A stretch of 64,000 bases of DNA from Tolumonas lignilytica (GCF_000527035.1 NZ_AZUK01000002.1:186001-250000), one strand, 5' to 3'. Positions 38,101 through 46,963 are shown, counted from the first letter of the stretch. The notes: generated from the letters alone by a model not told the origin. Numbers and translations: made by a program.

Positions 38101-38173
38101 CAATCAATAGGATCATCAGACTGACGACAATCGACAGGATAGGTCGCTTAATAAACAGATCGGTAAAGTTCAT
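35099..38173 (-). CDS. RND-family multidrug efflux permease (HAE1 type)
   Basis: The 1024-residue inner-membrane pump has the RND layout: an N-terminal helix (FIKRPILSIVVSLMILLIGL), two large periplasmic loops, and 12 helices in two halves. The proton-relay Asp pair is in GLVVDDAIVVVENIHRH. Family motifs such as PIRQYPKMESATITIDTSLPGA and GPVIAMTITLAAVYAPIG are present. Its start overlaps the adaptor stop by 4 bases. Pumps of the MexI and related groups under SoxR export redox-active compounds; the exact substrate is unknown. Confidence 0.93.
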   Translation of the reverse strand: MNFTDLFIKRPILSIVVSLMILLIGLSATYNLPIRQYPKMESATITIDTSLPGATQDMMQGFVTTPIAQAISTASGIEYITSTSKQGKSHISAKLVLNADADRSMTEILSKVQTVKYRLPAGVTDPVIAKITDGASAIQYLAFRSSTLSTPQIVDFATRIAQPLITSVSGVASAPVSGGASYAMRIWVDPTKLAARGMTASDIADALRSNNIQASPGQLKNSETSLNITAATDLRDTNAFREMIVKQGTQGVVRLNDVATVELGGQNYDSAALASGEKAVYIAISPTPDGNPLEIVQNVNALLKDMQRVAPPGLEIINQFDVVHFVDASIQEVKHTLVEAIVIVVAVIFLFLGTFRAVIIPIVTIPLSLLGTAALMLVLGFSLNLLTLLAMVLAIGLVVDDAIVVVENIHRHIEEGLSTFKAALKGAREIVGPVIAMTITLAAVYAPIGMMGGLTGALFREFAFTLAGSVIVSGIVALTLSPMMSSKLLNSRQSEAKLAQWIERTMECATQIYVRMLDRTLVSRVSVLLVGVVILAAIGVLFTGAKRELAPAEDMGYIFAQTKAPQYANIDYITKYSAQVDQSFTQLPEFDRSFFAIGMDDTNIGFGGIILKEWSQRERSADQIQGQLAGITSQITGVYTSLFQDNPLPASTGGLPVQMVIRSSGDFTSLYQTLMGLKGAAWGSGLFAFVDSDLAFDNAEAHLDIDRNKAGELGILMSEIADTLAVLVGENYINRFNWFDRSYDVITQVPQSLRLTPENLGNYYVRTSAGKLVPLSTVVSVTIKPQPNKLPQFNQMNSATLSAVLMPGVTMGQAVAFLQQQPLPDGTSVDWLSNSRQFVHEGDRLTVSFAFALIVIFLVLAAQFESFRDPLVILVTVPLAICGALVPIYLGFTTLNIYTQIGLVTLIGLISKHGILMVSFANELQIEQGMNKLEAIRHAAAVRMRPVLMTTAAMVAGLIPLLFAEGAGAASRFAIGIVVVMGMLVGTLFTLFVLPTIYTLLAANHHKQHQEESQNDDAAEVHHA

Positions 38174-39309
38174 GATGATTTACCCCCTGTATCGGCAGGT
38201 TGTTGCACCACGACTTCAGCTCCCGGGGGAATTCGGTTTTGACCTGCAGTGACGACGACATCTCCAGCTTTCACGCCGCTCAAGATCTGGATTTCATCAC
38301 CAATCCGTTGGCCAATCTCAACCGCGACAATTTCAGCATTGCCTTTTTGATGGGCTTGTTCACCACGGATCACGACGACGCTATAGCCCTGAGCCGAGGT
38401 TTCTACCGCGGTCGCAGGCAATAAAATCGCGTTGGATGTTGGTGGTAGCACCAGTGCTGCATTCACATACATCCCCGGACGTAACGACTGCTTCGGATTC
38501 TCAAATTCAGCCTGCACCAAAATATTTCGCGTGTCGTTATCAACCTGCGGTTCAACTGCATTCACGGTCGCTTCAAATGATTGATTAGGATACGCATCGG
38601 TGGTCAGTTTCACTTTTCCGCCGGGTTGAATGGCTGAAAACTGTTGCTGTGGTAATGTGAATTCGACATAAAGTTTATCTAAAGCGGTCAGTGTTACTGC
38701 TTGTTGACCCGGATTCAGATATTGCCCTTGATTGACTTGTCTGATGCCGAGTAACCCAGTGAATGGCGCTAAAATTTTCTTCTGGCGGATTAGAGCTTCT
38801 GCTTGCTGAACTTCCGCTTGTGCTTGTGCTAACGCGGATTGACGCTCTTGCAACACATCCACTGATTCTGCGCCTTTCGGGGCTAGTTGCTGAGAACGTT
38901 TTAATTGCAAGCGAGCATAATTGGCTTTGGCTTTGGCGGTGCTCAGTGCTGCTTGTTCTGTGCCATCGTAAAGTTGCACCAACAGCTGTTGTGGCTTCAC
39001 GATTTGGCCTGAATGAAAATTCAGTGCTTCAATGCGACCAGCCGTTTCAGCGGATAATGTCACTTGTTGCACCGCTTTGAGTGTCCCGACTGCATCCAGA
39101 TGTTGATCTAATGTGCGTGGCGTCACAGTCATAGCGGTCACTGGGACTGCCTGCGGTTGCCAGCCCTTAGCACCACTAGTGAGTGCTTTTTTCCAATAAA
39201 AAACGCCTCCTAAGACAAAAGCGAGGCAAACGATGGTGACGATGAATGTAACTTTCCCTTGTTTGTTGTTTGCAACAGGAACTGGGGGTAATTGAATGCC
39301 ATTACTCAT
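38170..39309 (-). CDS. RND efflux periplasmic adaptor (membrane fusion protein)
   Basis: The adaptor (about 379 residues) has one N-terminal membrane anchor (VTFIVTIVCLAFVLGGVFYW), the lipoyl halves (LDQHLDAVGTLKAVQQVTLSAETAGRIEAL and ILAPFTGLLGIRQVNQGQYL), an intervening hairpin rich in Ala and Gln, and a beta-barrel domain. ATG 39309 follows GGAGG; the longer frame to 39498 would run through the SoxR box and is unlikely. It is the first gene of the efflux operon. Confidence 0.9.
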   Translation of the reverse strand: MSNGIQLPPVPVANNKQGKVTFIVTIVCLAFVLGGVFYWKKALTSGAKGWQPQAVPVTAMTVTPRTLDQHLDAVGTLKAVQQVTLSAETAGRIEALNFHSGQIVKPQQLLVQLYDGTEQAALSTAKAKANYARLQLKRSQQLAPKGAESVDVLQERQSALAQAQAEVQQAEALIRQKKILAPFTGLLGIRQVNQGQYLNPGQQAVTLTALDKLYVEFTLPQQQFSAIQPGGKVKLTTDAYPNQSFEATVNAVEPQVDNDTRNILVQAEFENPKQSLRPGMYVNAALVLPPTSNAILLPATAVETSAQGYSVVVIRGEQAHQKGNAEIVAVEIGQRIGDEIQILSGVKAGDVVVTAGQNRIPPGAEVVVQQPADTGGKSS

Positions 39310-39476
39310 GGTGGCCTCCGGCTGAGAACGAGCGGAAGTCCACAAAGCGAATATTCTGGTTTGAAGTAAAGTGTGTCTGATGACGACGGGAATGTTTTCT
39401 ACCCATGTCGGCTCCTGAAATACGGTCAGAAATTGATTTGAACGCTTGAAAGTGTTCGCCGACATAAATAATATGA

Positions 39477-39494
39477 CCTCAAGTATACTTGAGG
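39477..39494. promoter_or_regulatory. SoxR box
   Basis: CCTCAAGTATACTTGAGG is a perfect 18-bp palindrome, extended by GA/TC to 22 bp. It differs from the E. coli soxS operator core (CCTCAAGTTAACTTGAGG) only in its centre. It lies 17 bases before the soxR start and about 170 bases before the adaptor start, so SoxR can control both the efflux operon and itself. Confidence 0.9.
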
Positions 39495-39511
39495 TCAATG
39501 GTGTTTTTTCA

Positions 39512-39964
39512 ATGAACCAGACAATTTTACTTTCGGTTGGCGAGGTTGCTAAACGCAGTGGCGTTTCGGTTCCGACGCTTCATTTTTATGAAACCAAAGG
39601 ATTGATTGCAAGTACGAGAAATAGTGGAAATCAACGTCGTTATGATCGTGGCGTGTTACGGCGGATCGCGATTATTCGAATTGCCCAAAAAGCCGGTTTA
39701 CCACTCGCAGAAATTAAACAACACCTCGATACGTTGCCAAATTCACCTATTTCAGTCGAGGAATGGCGGACGTTAAGTCAGGAATGGCATACGATGTTGA
39801 CTGAACGTATCGAAACTTTGATTACCTTACGAGATCATATGGAAGGATGCATCGGCTGTGGTTGTTTATCCTTGAGAGATTGTCCGCTGCGAAATCCGGA
39901 TGATGTCTTAGCAGAAAAAGGTGCGGGGGCGCATTTGTTAGAGCATGGTACGTCAGCAACATAA
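39512..39964 (+). CDS. soxR: Redox-sensitive transcriptional activator SoxR
   Basis: The 150-residue MerR-family protein has the N-terminal winged HTH ([26 protein letters not shown]) and a dimer helix. The [2Fe-2S] cluster motif is [16 protein letters not shown], with the four Cys in C-x2-C-x-C-x5-C spacing. It is oxidised by redox-cycling drugs or superoxide and then activates its target promoter. The ATG at 39512 is used because the frame upstream crosses the SoxR box. No soxS is present, so direct control of the divergent efflux operon is likely. Confidence 0.95.
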   Translation: MNQTILLSVGEVAKRSGVSVPTLHFYETKGLIASTRNSGNQRRYDRGVLRRIAIIRIAQKAGLPLAEIKQHLDTLPNSPISVEEWRTLSQEWHTMLTERIETLITLRDHMEGCIGCGCLSLRDCPLRNPDDVLAEKGAGAHLLEHGTSAT

Positions 39965-40260
39965 AAGTCGCCGGATATTTTACCAACGATTTTTTCCAGA
40001 GTTATCAACCCTGTGCTGCCGATTTTTAGATCGGTATCAGTCACTTTGTGTAGCACAACTGCATCTCTAAATGAAGGCGCAGTCTGGCTGCCCGTCAGAA
40101 TATTATTGTGGTATGTATACGGATCTGTTTGATATGACATTACGGGAACCTGCAAAATCCGGTCCTTTGTGTAAAATAATTAATTTGATGCCTGATATCA
40201 TGAATTGATAAACAGGCACCAAATTTAAGAATGCAAACTAATTCGTATGTTTTTCAATGA
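39965..40260. other. Gap after soxR with a possible gene relic
   Basis: On the minus strand about 40100-39965 can be read as [42 protein letters not shown], which looks protein-like but joins the antisense of soxR without a sensible end. It could be the tail of a degraded gene. I found no intact gene or terminator. Confidence 0.3.
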
Positions 40261-41343
40261 TTACTGTAAATTCGTTTTATAGAACTGCTCAAATTTATCA
40301 AACGGAATTTTTCCTGCCTGATTGTCATATAAATCGACATGATTTGCGTTTGGCACAATAACCAGCTCTTTGTTTTTACCGCCGATCGCTTTATAGGCAT
40401 CTTCAGCAAAATAGCGGGAATGTGCTTTTTCACCGGTGACGATTAGTGTTGGCGTCGTGATCTCATTGGCATAACTCATCAGCGGGAAATTCATAAACGA
40501 GTGAGCAGTAGTTCCTGTCCACGCACCATTTGAGTTAACAGAACGAGGATGGAAACCACGAGGAACTTTATAGTAATCATGAAACTCTTTGATGATCGGG
40601 TTCGCATCAGCAGGCAGTTTATCGGGTAAACCACCTGGCATTGGCGCTGGTTTTCCGCTTTCAGCATCAGCCCAGCGTTGTTGGCTGATCTGATCAAGCG
40701 CGGCATGTCGTTGTTCCGCAGTCATACTGTCAAATAAGCCTTTGGCCATCACACGACTCATGTCATACATGACACTGGTTGCAACCGCTTTGACGCGGGT
40801 ATCCGCTGCGACTGCATTTAATGCCATGCCACCCCAGCCACAGATACCGAGAATACCAATACGGTTACGATCGATTTCCTTCTGAATGCCGAGAAAATCG
40901 ACTGCTGCGCTGAAATCTTCGGTATTAATGTCTGGAGATGCAACGTTGCGTGGTTCGCCCCCACTCTCACCGGTATACGACGGGTCAAATGCTAGTGTAA
41001 TAAAACCACGTTCGGCCAGTGTCTGAGCGTATAAACCGCTCGACTGTTCTTTCACTGCACCAAACGGACCGCTGATTGCGATCGCTGCCAGTTTTTTGTC
41101 AGCGCGATTTCTCGGGAGATATAAATCGCCGACCAGTGTAATGCCGTAACGGTTCTTAAACGTTACTTTGCGATGTTCAACTTTATTGCTTTGTGGAAAG
41201 GTTTTGTCCCATTGAGCAACCATAGAAACAGGCTCAGTCGGATTGATATTTTCTGCATAGGTCATACATGAAGCTCCGGTTAAAGCTGTGCCTAACAATA
41301 AGGCAGAGGCAATCGTTGTCAGTTTTTTAGGAAAAACGGTCAT
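40261..41343 (-). CDS. Exported YcjY-like hydrolase, subgroup A copy 1
   Basis: From ATG 41343 (AGGAG upstream) the protein is 360 residues, with a signal peptide (KKLTTIASALLLGTALTGASCMTYA). The fold shows SGPFGAVKEQSSGLYAQTLAERGF, FDPSYTGESGGEPRN, and the nucleophile elbow GILGICGWGGMALN, where Cys replaces Ser. GEKAHSRYFAED and PNANHVDLYD supply the candidate acid and His. It is a close paralogue of the gene at 45893. A LysR gene diverges from it at 41505 and probably regulates it. Confidence 0.82.
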   Translation of the reverse strand: MTVFPKKLTTIASALLLGTALTGASCMTYAENINPTEPVSMVAQWDKTFPQSNKVEHRKVTFKNRYGITLVGDLYLPRNRADKKLAAIAISGPFGAVKEQSSGLYAQTLAERGFITLAFDPSYTGESGGEPRNVASPDINTEDFSAAVDFLGIQKEIDRNRIGILGICGWGGMALNAVAADTRVKAVATSVMYDMSRVMAKGLFDSMTAEQRHAALDQISQQRWADAESGKPAPMPGGLPDKLPADANPIIKEFHDYYKVPRGFHPRSVNSNGAWTGTTAHSFMNFPLMSYANEITTPTLIVTGEKAHSRYFAEDAYKAIGGKNKELVIVPNANHVDLYDNQAGKIPFDKFEQFYKTNLQ

Positions 41344-41504
41344 AATGTAACTCCTGTTAACACGAATAATTAATGCTGTGTGTGCATGTTTTTTAATCGA
41401 TGAGTGTATTTTAGTCATACCATAAGGTGATTATTAGATGGTTAAATTGGATAACATTAATATCTATATGTTATAAATAACCGTCATTTTTTGAGTGAGT
41501 GAAT

Positions 41505-42401
41505 ATGATGGATCGTGAAAACTACAACGATTTATATGCATTCATGTTGGTTGCCAATGAAGGTAGTTTTACCAAAGCAGCCAATAAGTTAGGTGTTGCT
41601 CAGTCAGGTATTAGTCGCACCGTGCGTGATTTGGAGGTCCGGCTGGGTGTCCAACTATTAACTAGGACAACGCGAAAGCTGTCACTTACTCAGGCAGGGG
41701 AACAATTATATCGGACGACGCAATCCAGCTTTCAAGCGCTGGATAATGGTTTGTCTATGCTGGCGCATTATCGCGAGACACCGTCGGGTACCGTCAGGAT
41801 CAACGCCAGCCAGCATGCAATTGATAAGGTTCTGTTGCCAAAATTAGCTGTTTTCAAACAGCTGTATCCGGAAGTCCGTCTTGAGCTGATTAGCGAAAGT
41901 CGTTTTGTTGACATTATCGAGGAAAAATTTGATGCGGGTGTCCGTTTAGGGGGAGATGTAGGCGAGGGCATGATTGCTGTGCGGATCACGCCTGATATTG
42001 AAATGGTTGTTGTCGCCACGCCAGAACATTTACAACGTTACGGATTTCCTCAAACACCAAAAGATCTGACCGAACACCCTTGCATTGCTTATCAGTTTGC
42101 TGATGGCAGCCTTTATCTCTGGGAGTTTTGGCAGGATGGAAAACTCATAAAACATAAGCCACAGGCGCAATGGATATTTTCAGATAGCTACATAGAAGCT
42201 GCAGCGGCAAGACGTGGTTTGGGTATGGCTTATGTACCAGAAGATTTGGTAGCAGAAGATCTGGAACAGGGCACCCTCATTCGGGTATTAAAACGCTATA
42301 GTCACCGTTTTGCAGGTTTACATCTGTATTATCCGCATCGGAATGTATCGCCTGCTCTTCGAATGGTTATAGAAACACTGAAAATGAAATATACCGATTG
42401 A
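41505..42401 (+). CDS. LysR-family regulator
   Basis: The protein (about 298 residues) has an N-terminal HTH (LYAFMLVANEGSFTKAANKLGVAQSGISRTVRDLE) and TRTTRKLSLTQAG, with the effector domain behind. It diverges from the hydrolase at 40261-41343 across a 161-base AT-rich gap that should contain LysR-type sites. ATG 41505 is preferred over a GTG two codons upstream. Confidence 0.88.
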   Translation: MMDRENYNDLYAFMLVANEGSFTKAANKLGVAQSGISRTVRDLEVRLGVQLLTRTTRKLSLTQAGEQLYRTTQSSFQALDNGLSMLAHYRETPSGTVRINASQHAIDKVLLPKLAVFKQLYPEVRLELISESRFVDIIEEKFDAGVRLGGDVGEGMIAVRITPDIEMVVVATPEHLQRYGFPQTPKDLTEHPCIAYQFADGSLYLWEFWQDGKLIKHKPQAQWIFSDSYIEAAAARRGLGMAYVPEDLVAEDLEQGTLIRVLKRYSHRFAGLHLYYPHRNVSPALRMVIETLKMKYTD

Positions 42402-42432
42402 AAGATTGGTCAGGAGTCTTCGCGTTTTTAAA

Positions 42433-42460
42433 AAGACAGCCCCGAGAAAGGGGCTGTCTT
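42433..42460. terminator. Bidirectional terminator
   Basis: AAGACAGCCCC at 42433-42443 and GGGGCTGTCTT at 42450-42460 form an 11-bp stem with loop GAGAAA and A/T flanks, between the LysR gene and the convergent hydrolase. Confidence 0.9.
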
Positions 42461-42495
42461 TGCTTAAAATGATGAAAGAGCGTGGTGGCGTAGAA

Positions 42496-43536
42496 TTACA
42501 AACTCTTTTTAAAGAAGTCGGTCAGTTTGGCAAAAGGGATCAAACCAACACGATCATACAAATCAACGTGACCAGCATTCGGAACAATATATAACTCTTT
42601 AGGCTGACCCGCTAATTTATACGCAGTATTGCTAAACTCACGAGAATGCGCATTCTCACCAGCGATGAACAGCATTGGACGCGGTGAAATGGATTCAATA
42701 TCGTTGAACGGATAGAAGTTCACGAATTTAGCTGTACTCGTTAATGTTGGGTGTGTGGTTAATTCAGGAGAAGAACCCTTCGGTGTAAATTCGCCGCGAG
42801 GGGTACGATAAAAATCATAGAACTCACGTTGAATCGCCGGTGTATCTTTGGTTATCTCGTGTGTGGTACCACTGGTATATTTGGTTTTACCACCGGTGAA
42901 TTCAACGTAACGCTGTTCGGCTGCCTCAGCCAGAAAAACTTTGCGTTCTTCAACCGTCATCGGTTTAAATTCTTTGTAATGTGTCAGGCCAGAGCGGTTG
43001 ACTTCACCCATGTCATACATGCTGACAGTGGCGATTGCTTTCATACGCGGGTCAATTTTCGCGGCACTAATGGCAAAACTGCCGCTTCCGCAAATACCTA
43101 ATACACCGATTTTATTGCGGTCGATAAATGGTCTGGTGCCTAAATAGTCGACAGCGGCACTGAAGTCTTCGGCATACAGATCAGGTAAAACTGCATTACG
43201 AGGTTCTCCGGCACTTTCACCCCAGAAAGAGAGATCAATGGCCAGTGTTACAAAACCTTGTTCTGCAAGCTTTTGCGCATAAAGATTCGAACTTTGCTCT
43301 TTTACCGCCCCCATTGGATGCCCAACAACGATAGCCTGACTTTTGGCATCATTGGTCATATTCTTGGGCATAAATAAATTACCCGTGACATCCATTTTGT
43401 ACTGATTTTTAAATGTTACTTTTTGCACGATAACTTTATCGCTTTTGTAAAAGTTATCGGCATTATTAGACATGTCAGCAGCCACACTGGAGAATGCGGC
43501 AACAGACATTAATAATGAAGCTAAAAGCCTTTTCAT
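42496..43536 (-). CDS. Exported YcjY-like hydrolase, subgroup B copy 1
   Basis: The 346-residue protein has a signal peptide (MKRLLASLLMSVAAFSSVAA) and the Cys-elbow hydrolase fold: GHPMGAVKEQSSNLYAQKLAEQGF, IDLSFWGESAGEPRN, GVLGICGSGSFAISAA, FIAGENAHSREF and PNAGHVDLYDRVG. It is very similar to the product at 57090-58148, including the insertion RGEFTPKGSSPELTTHPTLTS. The AraC gene upstream on the same strand is about 100 bases away. Confidence 0.82.
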   Translation of the reverse strand: MKRLLASLLMSVAAFSSVAADMSNNADNFYKSDKVIVQKVTFKNQYKMDVTGNLFMPKNMTNDAKSQAIVVGHPMGAVKEQSSNLYAQKLAEQGFVTLAIDLSFWGESAGEPRNAVLPDLYAEDFSAAVDYLGTRPFIDRNKIGVLGICGSGSFAISAAKIDPRMKAIATVSMYDMGEVNRSGLTHYKEFKPMTVEERKVFLAEAAEQRYVEFTGGKTKYTSGTTHEITKDTPAIQREFYDFYRTPRGEFTPKGSSPELTTHPTLTSTAKFVNFYPFNDIESISPRPMLFIAGENAHSREFSNTAYKLAGQPKELYIVPNAGHVDLYDRVGLIPFAKLTDFFKKSL

Positions 43537-43637
43537 GTTATGAGTCTCACGGTTTGTTGTTAAATACCAAATGTGACATATGTCACGTCTGGTATTTTCC
43601 TATTGATAGTGACCCATATACATTCCGGTTTCTGGAT

Positions 43638-44579
43638 TTAATAATTCCCAGATGAGGAAGCTTCTTCAATGGTGTTCGTCTGGAAGCGTAATGCTGCGAT
43701 ATCCCGCTTGGGTGGTACGCCAAACTGACGCCCATATTCGCGACTGAACTGTGATGGGCTTTCGTAGCCGACCCGAAATGCTGCGCTTGCAACGTCGAGA
43801 CGCTCGTTCAGCATCAAGCGCCTTGCTTCGTTCAGACGCAGCCATTTCTGATATTGCAGGGGGCTCATCGAGGTGAGCAACCGAAAGTGATGATGTAAAG
43901 TTGATGAGCTCATCTGTGCATGGAGGGCAAGCTCATCAATGCTTAGCGGCTGGGCGTAATTTTCTCTCAGCCAATGGATGACTTTGGATATCCGGTGGCT
44001 CTGACTCCCTACCGATGCAATATGCCACAGACGTGCCGCCAGATCGCTTCTCAGCAGATGGAAATGGATCTCCCGCTTGATGAGTGGCGCGAGCACCGCG
44101 ATTGCGCAGGGATCATCCAGTAAAGCCAGCAGCCGGCAAAATGGCTCGAGCAACTCAGGCGTCATGGTGCCGAGCGCAGTGCTTCCGTTCATGGTGTGTT
44201 CACAAGGTGCAGGTAGCTTACTCTGCGTAATGAGCTCTGCTATAACGCGTAAATCAAGCTTGAGTACCAACCCCAGACACGGCCGGTCCGGGCTTGCGTT
44301 AAGCACTTGCGAGCTGGCCGGAACATCAAGCGAATTGAGCAGGAAATGCTGGGTATCATAGGCAAAGAATTGATCGCCAATCAGCAGCTGTTTCGCCCCC
44401 TGAACGACAAATACGATGCTTGGTTCAACCATGCATGCGCAAGGGGCTGTCGATGCATCTCGTCGGAAAAACAAGAGATTTTCGATTGGGGTCGAACTAT
44501 CTCCTTCTCTCGTTACCCACCTTCCGATGACATTGGCTAAATCAGTGTGCATGTCATTAAGTAACTGGTTTTGAACCAT
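43638..44579 (-). CDS. AraC-family regulator (YqhC-like)
   Basis: The protein (about 313 residues) has an N-terminal AraC_N-type cupin domain (DASTAPCACMVEPSIVFVVQGAKQLLIGDQFFAYD) and two C-terminal HTHs (SIDELALHAQMSSSTLHHHFR and DVASAAFRVGYESPSQFSREYGRQFG). In E. coli the related YqhC activates yqhD in response to aldehydes. Here a zinc alcohol dehydrogenase diverges at 44817 and YqhD homologues lie downstream at 47327-49693. The start at 44579 has a well-placed GGAG; 44585 is also possible. Confidence 0.88.
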   Translation of the reverse strand: MVQNQLLNDMHTDLANVIGRWVTREGDSSTPIENLLFFRRDASTAPCACMVEPSIVFVVQGAKQLLIGDQFFAYDTQHFLLNSLDVPASSQVLNASPDRPCLGLVLKLDLRVIAELITQSKLPAPCEHTMNGSTALGTMTPELLEPFCRLLALLDDPCAIAVLAPLIKREIHFHLLRSDLAARLWHIASVGSQSHRISKVIHWLRENYAQPLSIDELALHAQMSSSTLHHHFRLLTSMSPLQYQKWLRLNEARRLMLNERLDVASAAFRVGYESPSQFSREYGRQFGVPPKRDIAALRFQTNTIEEASSSGNY

Positions 44580-44816
44580 ATACATCTCCGCATTTTCTTC
44601 GTGGCGATGGTACGTCGCGCATTATCTGAATGCCATATCATAATCTGAACAGCCGGAGGATCAGGCAAAAAATCTGCTGGATCTTGCTATCGAAAATTCG
44701 GTGCGGACATTAAAAATAAGTTGAACAGGAAATGACAAGTGAAACGCGATGGACGATAGATATCACAGCCGTCCATTGCGTTCACTCATTTCCAATAACG
44801 ATTAAAGGAGTCTTTC

Positions 44817-45866
44817 ATGAAAGTAAATGCCTACGGTGCCTATGCGGGCGATAAACCGCTTGAACTGTTGCAGATCATCCGTCGAGTACCCGGAGCTCAC
44901 GATGTCCAGATCGATATCGCTTACTGCGGCGTTTGTCATTCAGACTTGCATCAGGTTCGGGCAGAGTGGGCTGGAACACAATTTCCGTGTGTCCCCGGTC
45001 ATGAAATTGTTGGCCGGGTGTCGGCGGTTGGTCCACATGTTAAAGGGTTCAAAACTGGTGATCTCGTTGGCATTGGCTGCATCGTTGATAGTTGTAAACA
45101 CTGTGAAGAGTGTGATTCCGGCCATGAAAACTATTGTGACGGCATGATCGGCACTTACAATTTCCCGACAGCGGATGCACCGGGGTGGACACAAGGTGGC
45201 TACTCGCAAAAGATTGTCGTACACGAACGTTACGTCTTGCGCATTCGTCATCCCGAAGAACAGCTTGCAGCCGTAGCACCGTTGTTATGCGCAGGCATCA
45301 CCACATATTCGCCGTTACGCCACTGGAAAGCTGGGCCGGGTAAAAAAGTGGGTATTGTCGGCATTGGTGGGTTGGGTCACATGGGCATCAAGCTTGCTCA
45401 TGCGATGGGCGCACATGTTGTGGCTTTCACGACGTCTGAATCCAAACGTGAGGCTGCGAAGATACTGGGTGCCGATGAGGTGATCCTGTCTCGTAATGCC
45501 GAAGAAATGGCTGCGCATGCCAAGAGCTTTGACTTGATCGTCGATACGGTTGCAGCAGCACATAACCTTGATGCGTATCTTGCGTTGCTGAAACGCGATG
45601 GCACCCTGACACTGGTTGGTGCACCTGCAACACCACATCCGTCACCAGAAGTATTCAACCTCATATTCAAGCGCCGCGCACTGGCTGGCTCAATGATTGG
45701 CGGCATTCCGGAAACGCAGGAAATGCTCGATTTCTGCGCGGAACACAACATTGTTTCTGACATTGAGCTGATCCGGGCTGACGAAATCAACAATGCCTAT
45801 GAACGGTTACTGAAAGGCGACGTCAAATATCGTTTTGTGATCGACAACGCTACCCTTGCCGTCTGA
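44817..45866 (+). CDS. Zinc-dependent NAD(P) alcohol dehydrogenase (YahK/cinnamyl-alcohol type)
   Basis: The 349-residue medium-chain dehydrogenase has catalytic zinc ligands in CGVCHSDLHQ (Cys about 38) and GHEIVGRV, and structural zinc Cys in CIVDSCKHCEECDSGHENYC. The nucleotide site is GIGGLGHMGIKLAHAMGAHV. It reduces aldehydes to alcohols, probably with NADPH. AAAGGAG precedes the ATG. The hydrolase at 45893 follows after 26 bases in the same operon. Confidence 0.9.
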   Translation: MKVNAYGAYAGDKPLELLQIIRRVPGAHDVQIDIAYCGVCHSDLHQVRAEWAGTQFPCVPGHEIVGRVSAVGPHVKGFKTGDLVGIGCIVDSCKHCEECDSGHENYCDGMIGTYNFPTADAPGWTQGGYSQKIVVHERYVLRIRHPEEQLAAVAPLLCAGITTYSPLRHWKAGPGKKVGIVGIGGLGHMGIKLAHAMGAHVVAFTTSESKREAAKILGADEVILSRNAEEMAAHAKSFDLIVDTVAAAHNLDAYLALLKRDGTLTLVGAPATPHPSPEVFNLIFKRRALAGSMIGGIPETQEMLDFCAEHNIVSDIELIRADEINNAYERLLKGDVKYRFVIDNATLAV

Positions 45867-45892
45867 AATACGGCTCACTTGGAGATATAACT

Positions 45893-46963
45893 ATGAGTAC
45901 ATCTGGCACACACCGCAACTTGCTAAAAACGTCCTTTATCGGCATCGTCACCTTAATTGCCGGGTCGTTCACCATGGGGCAAGCCGTTGCAGAGTCACAG
46001 TCACAACTACAACTCACCGATAAATGGGACAAAACCTTTGCCCAAAGTAACAAGGTTGATCACAAAAAAGTCACATTCAAGAACCGTTATGGCATCACTT
46101 TAGCTGCTGATCTGTACCAGCCGAAAAATGCCAGTGGCAAGCTGGCGGCACTTGCCGTCGGTGGTCCGTTTGGCGCGGTGAAGGAGCAGTCATCCGGCCT
46201 GTATGCGCAGACCATGGCTGAACGTGGATTCGTTACGCTGGCTTTTGATCCATCCTACACTGGCGAAAGCGGTGGTGAGCCGCGCAATGTTGCCTCGCCG
46301 GATATCAACACCGAAGACTTCAGTGCGGCTGTGGATTTTCTCGGTCTGCAACCGAATGTTGACCGTGAGCGGATCGGTATCATCGGCATTTGTGGCTGGG
46401 GTGGAATGGCCTTGAACGCCACTGCCGTGGACAAACGCATCAAGGCTGTGGTGACCAGCACTATGTATGATATGACGCGTGTCATGTCCAAAGGTTACAA
46501 CGACAGCGTTACGCTGGAACAGCGCACACAAGCGTTGGAACAACTGAGCCAGCAGCGTTGGAAGGATGCGGAAAAGGGCACTCCGGCCTACCAACCTCCC
46601 TATAACGAATTGAAGGGTGGTGAAGCGCAGTTCCTGGTGGACTATCACGATTACTATCGGACGCCGCGTGGGTATCATCCGCGAGCAGTCAACTCAGGCA
46701 ACTCCTGGACAATGACTACACCGCTGTCGTTCATGAACATGCCGATCCTGACTTATATTAAGGAAATATCACCGCGTCCGATCCTGTTCGTCCATGGTGA
46801 AAAAGCACACTCACGCTATTTCAGTGAAACCGCGTATGCTGCTGCGGCACAACCGAAGGAGCTTATGATTATTCCGGGAGCTAACCACACAGATCTGTAT
46901 GATCGCATGGACGTGATCCCATTTGACAAGCTGACGTCGTTTTTCCGCACCAACCTGAAGTAG
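45893..46963 (+). CDS. Exported YcjY-like hydrolase, subgroup A copy 2
   Basis: The 356-residue protein has a signal peptide (LLKTSFIGIVTLIAGSFTMGQAVA) and the Cys-nucleophile elbow GIIGICGWGGMALN. Matching landmarks are GGPFGAVKEQSSGLYAQTMAERGF, FDPSYTGESGGEPRN, HGEKAHSRYFSE and PGANHTDLYDRM. It is highly similar to the product at 40261-41343, but its DNA is visibly richer in G and C at synonymous positions. It is co-transcribed with the zinc alcohol dehydrogenase. Confidence 0.83.
   Translation: MSTSGTHRNLLKTSFIGIVTLIAGSFTMGQAVAESQSQLQLTDKWDKTFAQSNKVDHKKVTFKNRYGITLAADLYQPKNASGKLAALAVGGPFGAVKEQSSGLYAQTMAERGFVTLAFDPSYTGESGGEPRNVASPDINTEDFSAAVDFLGLQPNVDRERIGIIGICGWGGMALNATAVDKRIKAVVTSTMYDMTRVMSKGYNDSVTLEQRTQALEQLSQQRWKDAEKGTPAYQPPYNELKGGEAQFLVDYHDYYRTPRGYHPRAVNSGNSWTMTTPLSFMNMPILTYIKEISPRPILFVHGEKAHSRYFSETAYAAAAQPKELMIIPGANHTDLYDRMDVIPFDKLTSFFRTNLK

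Noticed and set aside
39835-40155. 106-codon minus-strand frame overlapping soxR
   Set aside because: Half of it is antisense to the SoxR cluster region. Only the short outer part looks protein-like, so I noted it as a possible relic and not a gene.
45315-45793. Overlapping minus-strand frames inside the zinc alcohol dehydrogenase
   Set aside because: They lie wholly within a well-supported gene and have no motifs of their own.
46190-46678. 162-codon minus-strand frame inside the hydrolase at 45893
   Set aside because: It is a shadow of a GC-richer coding region; the plus-strand gene has clear family motifs and a ribosome-binding site.
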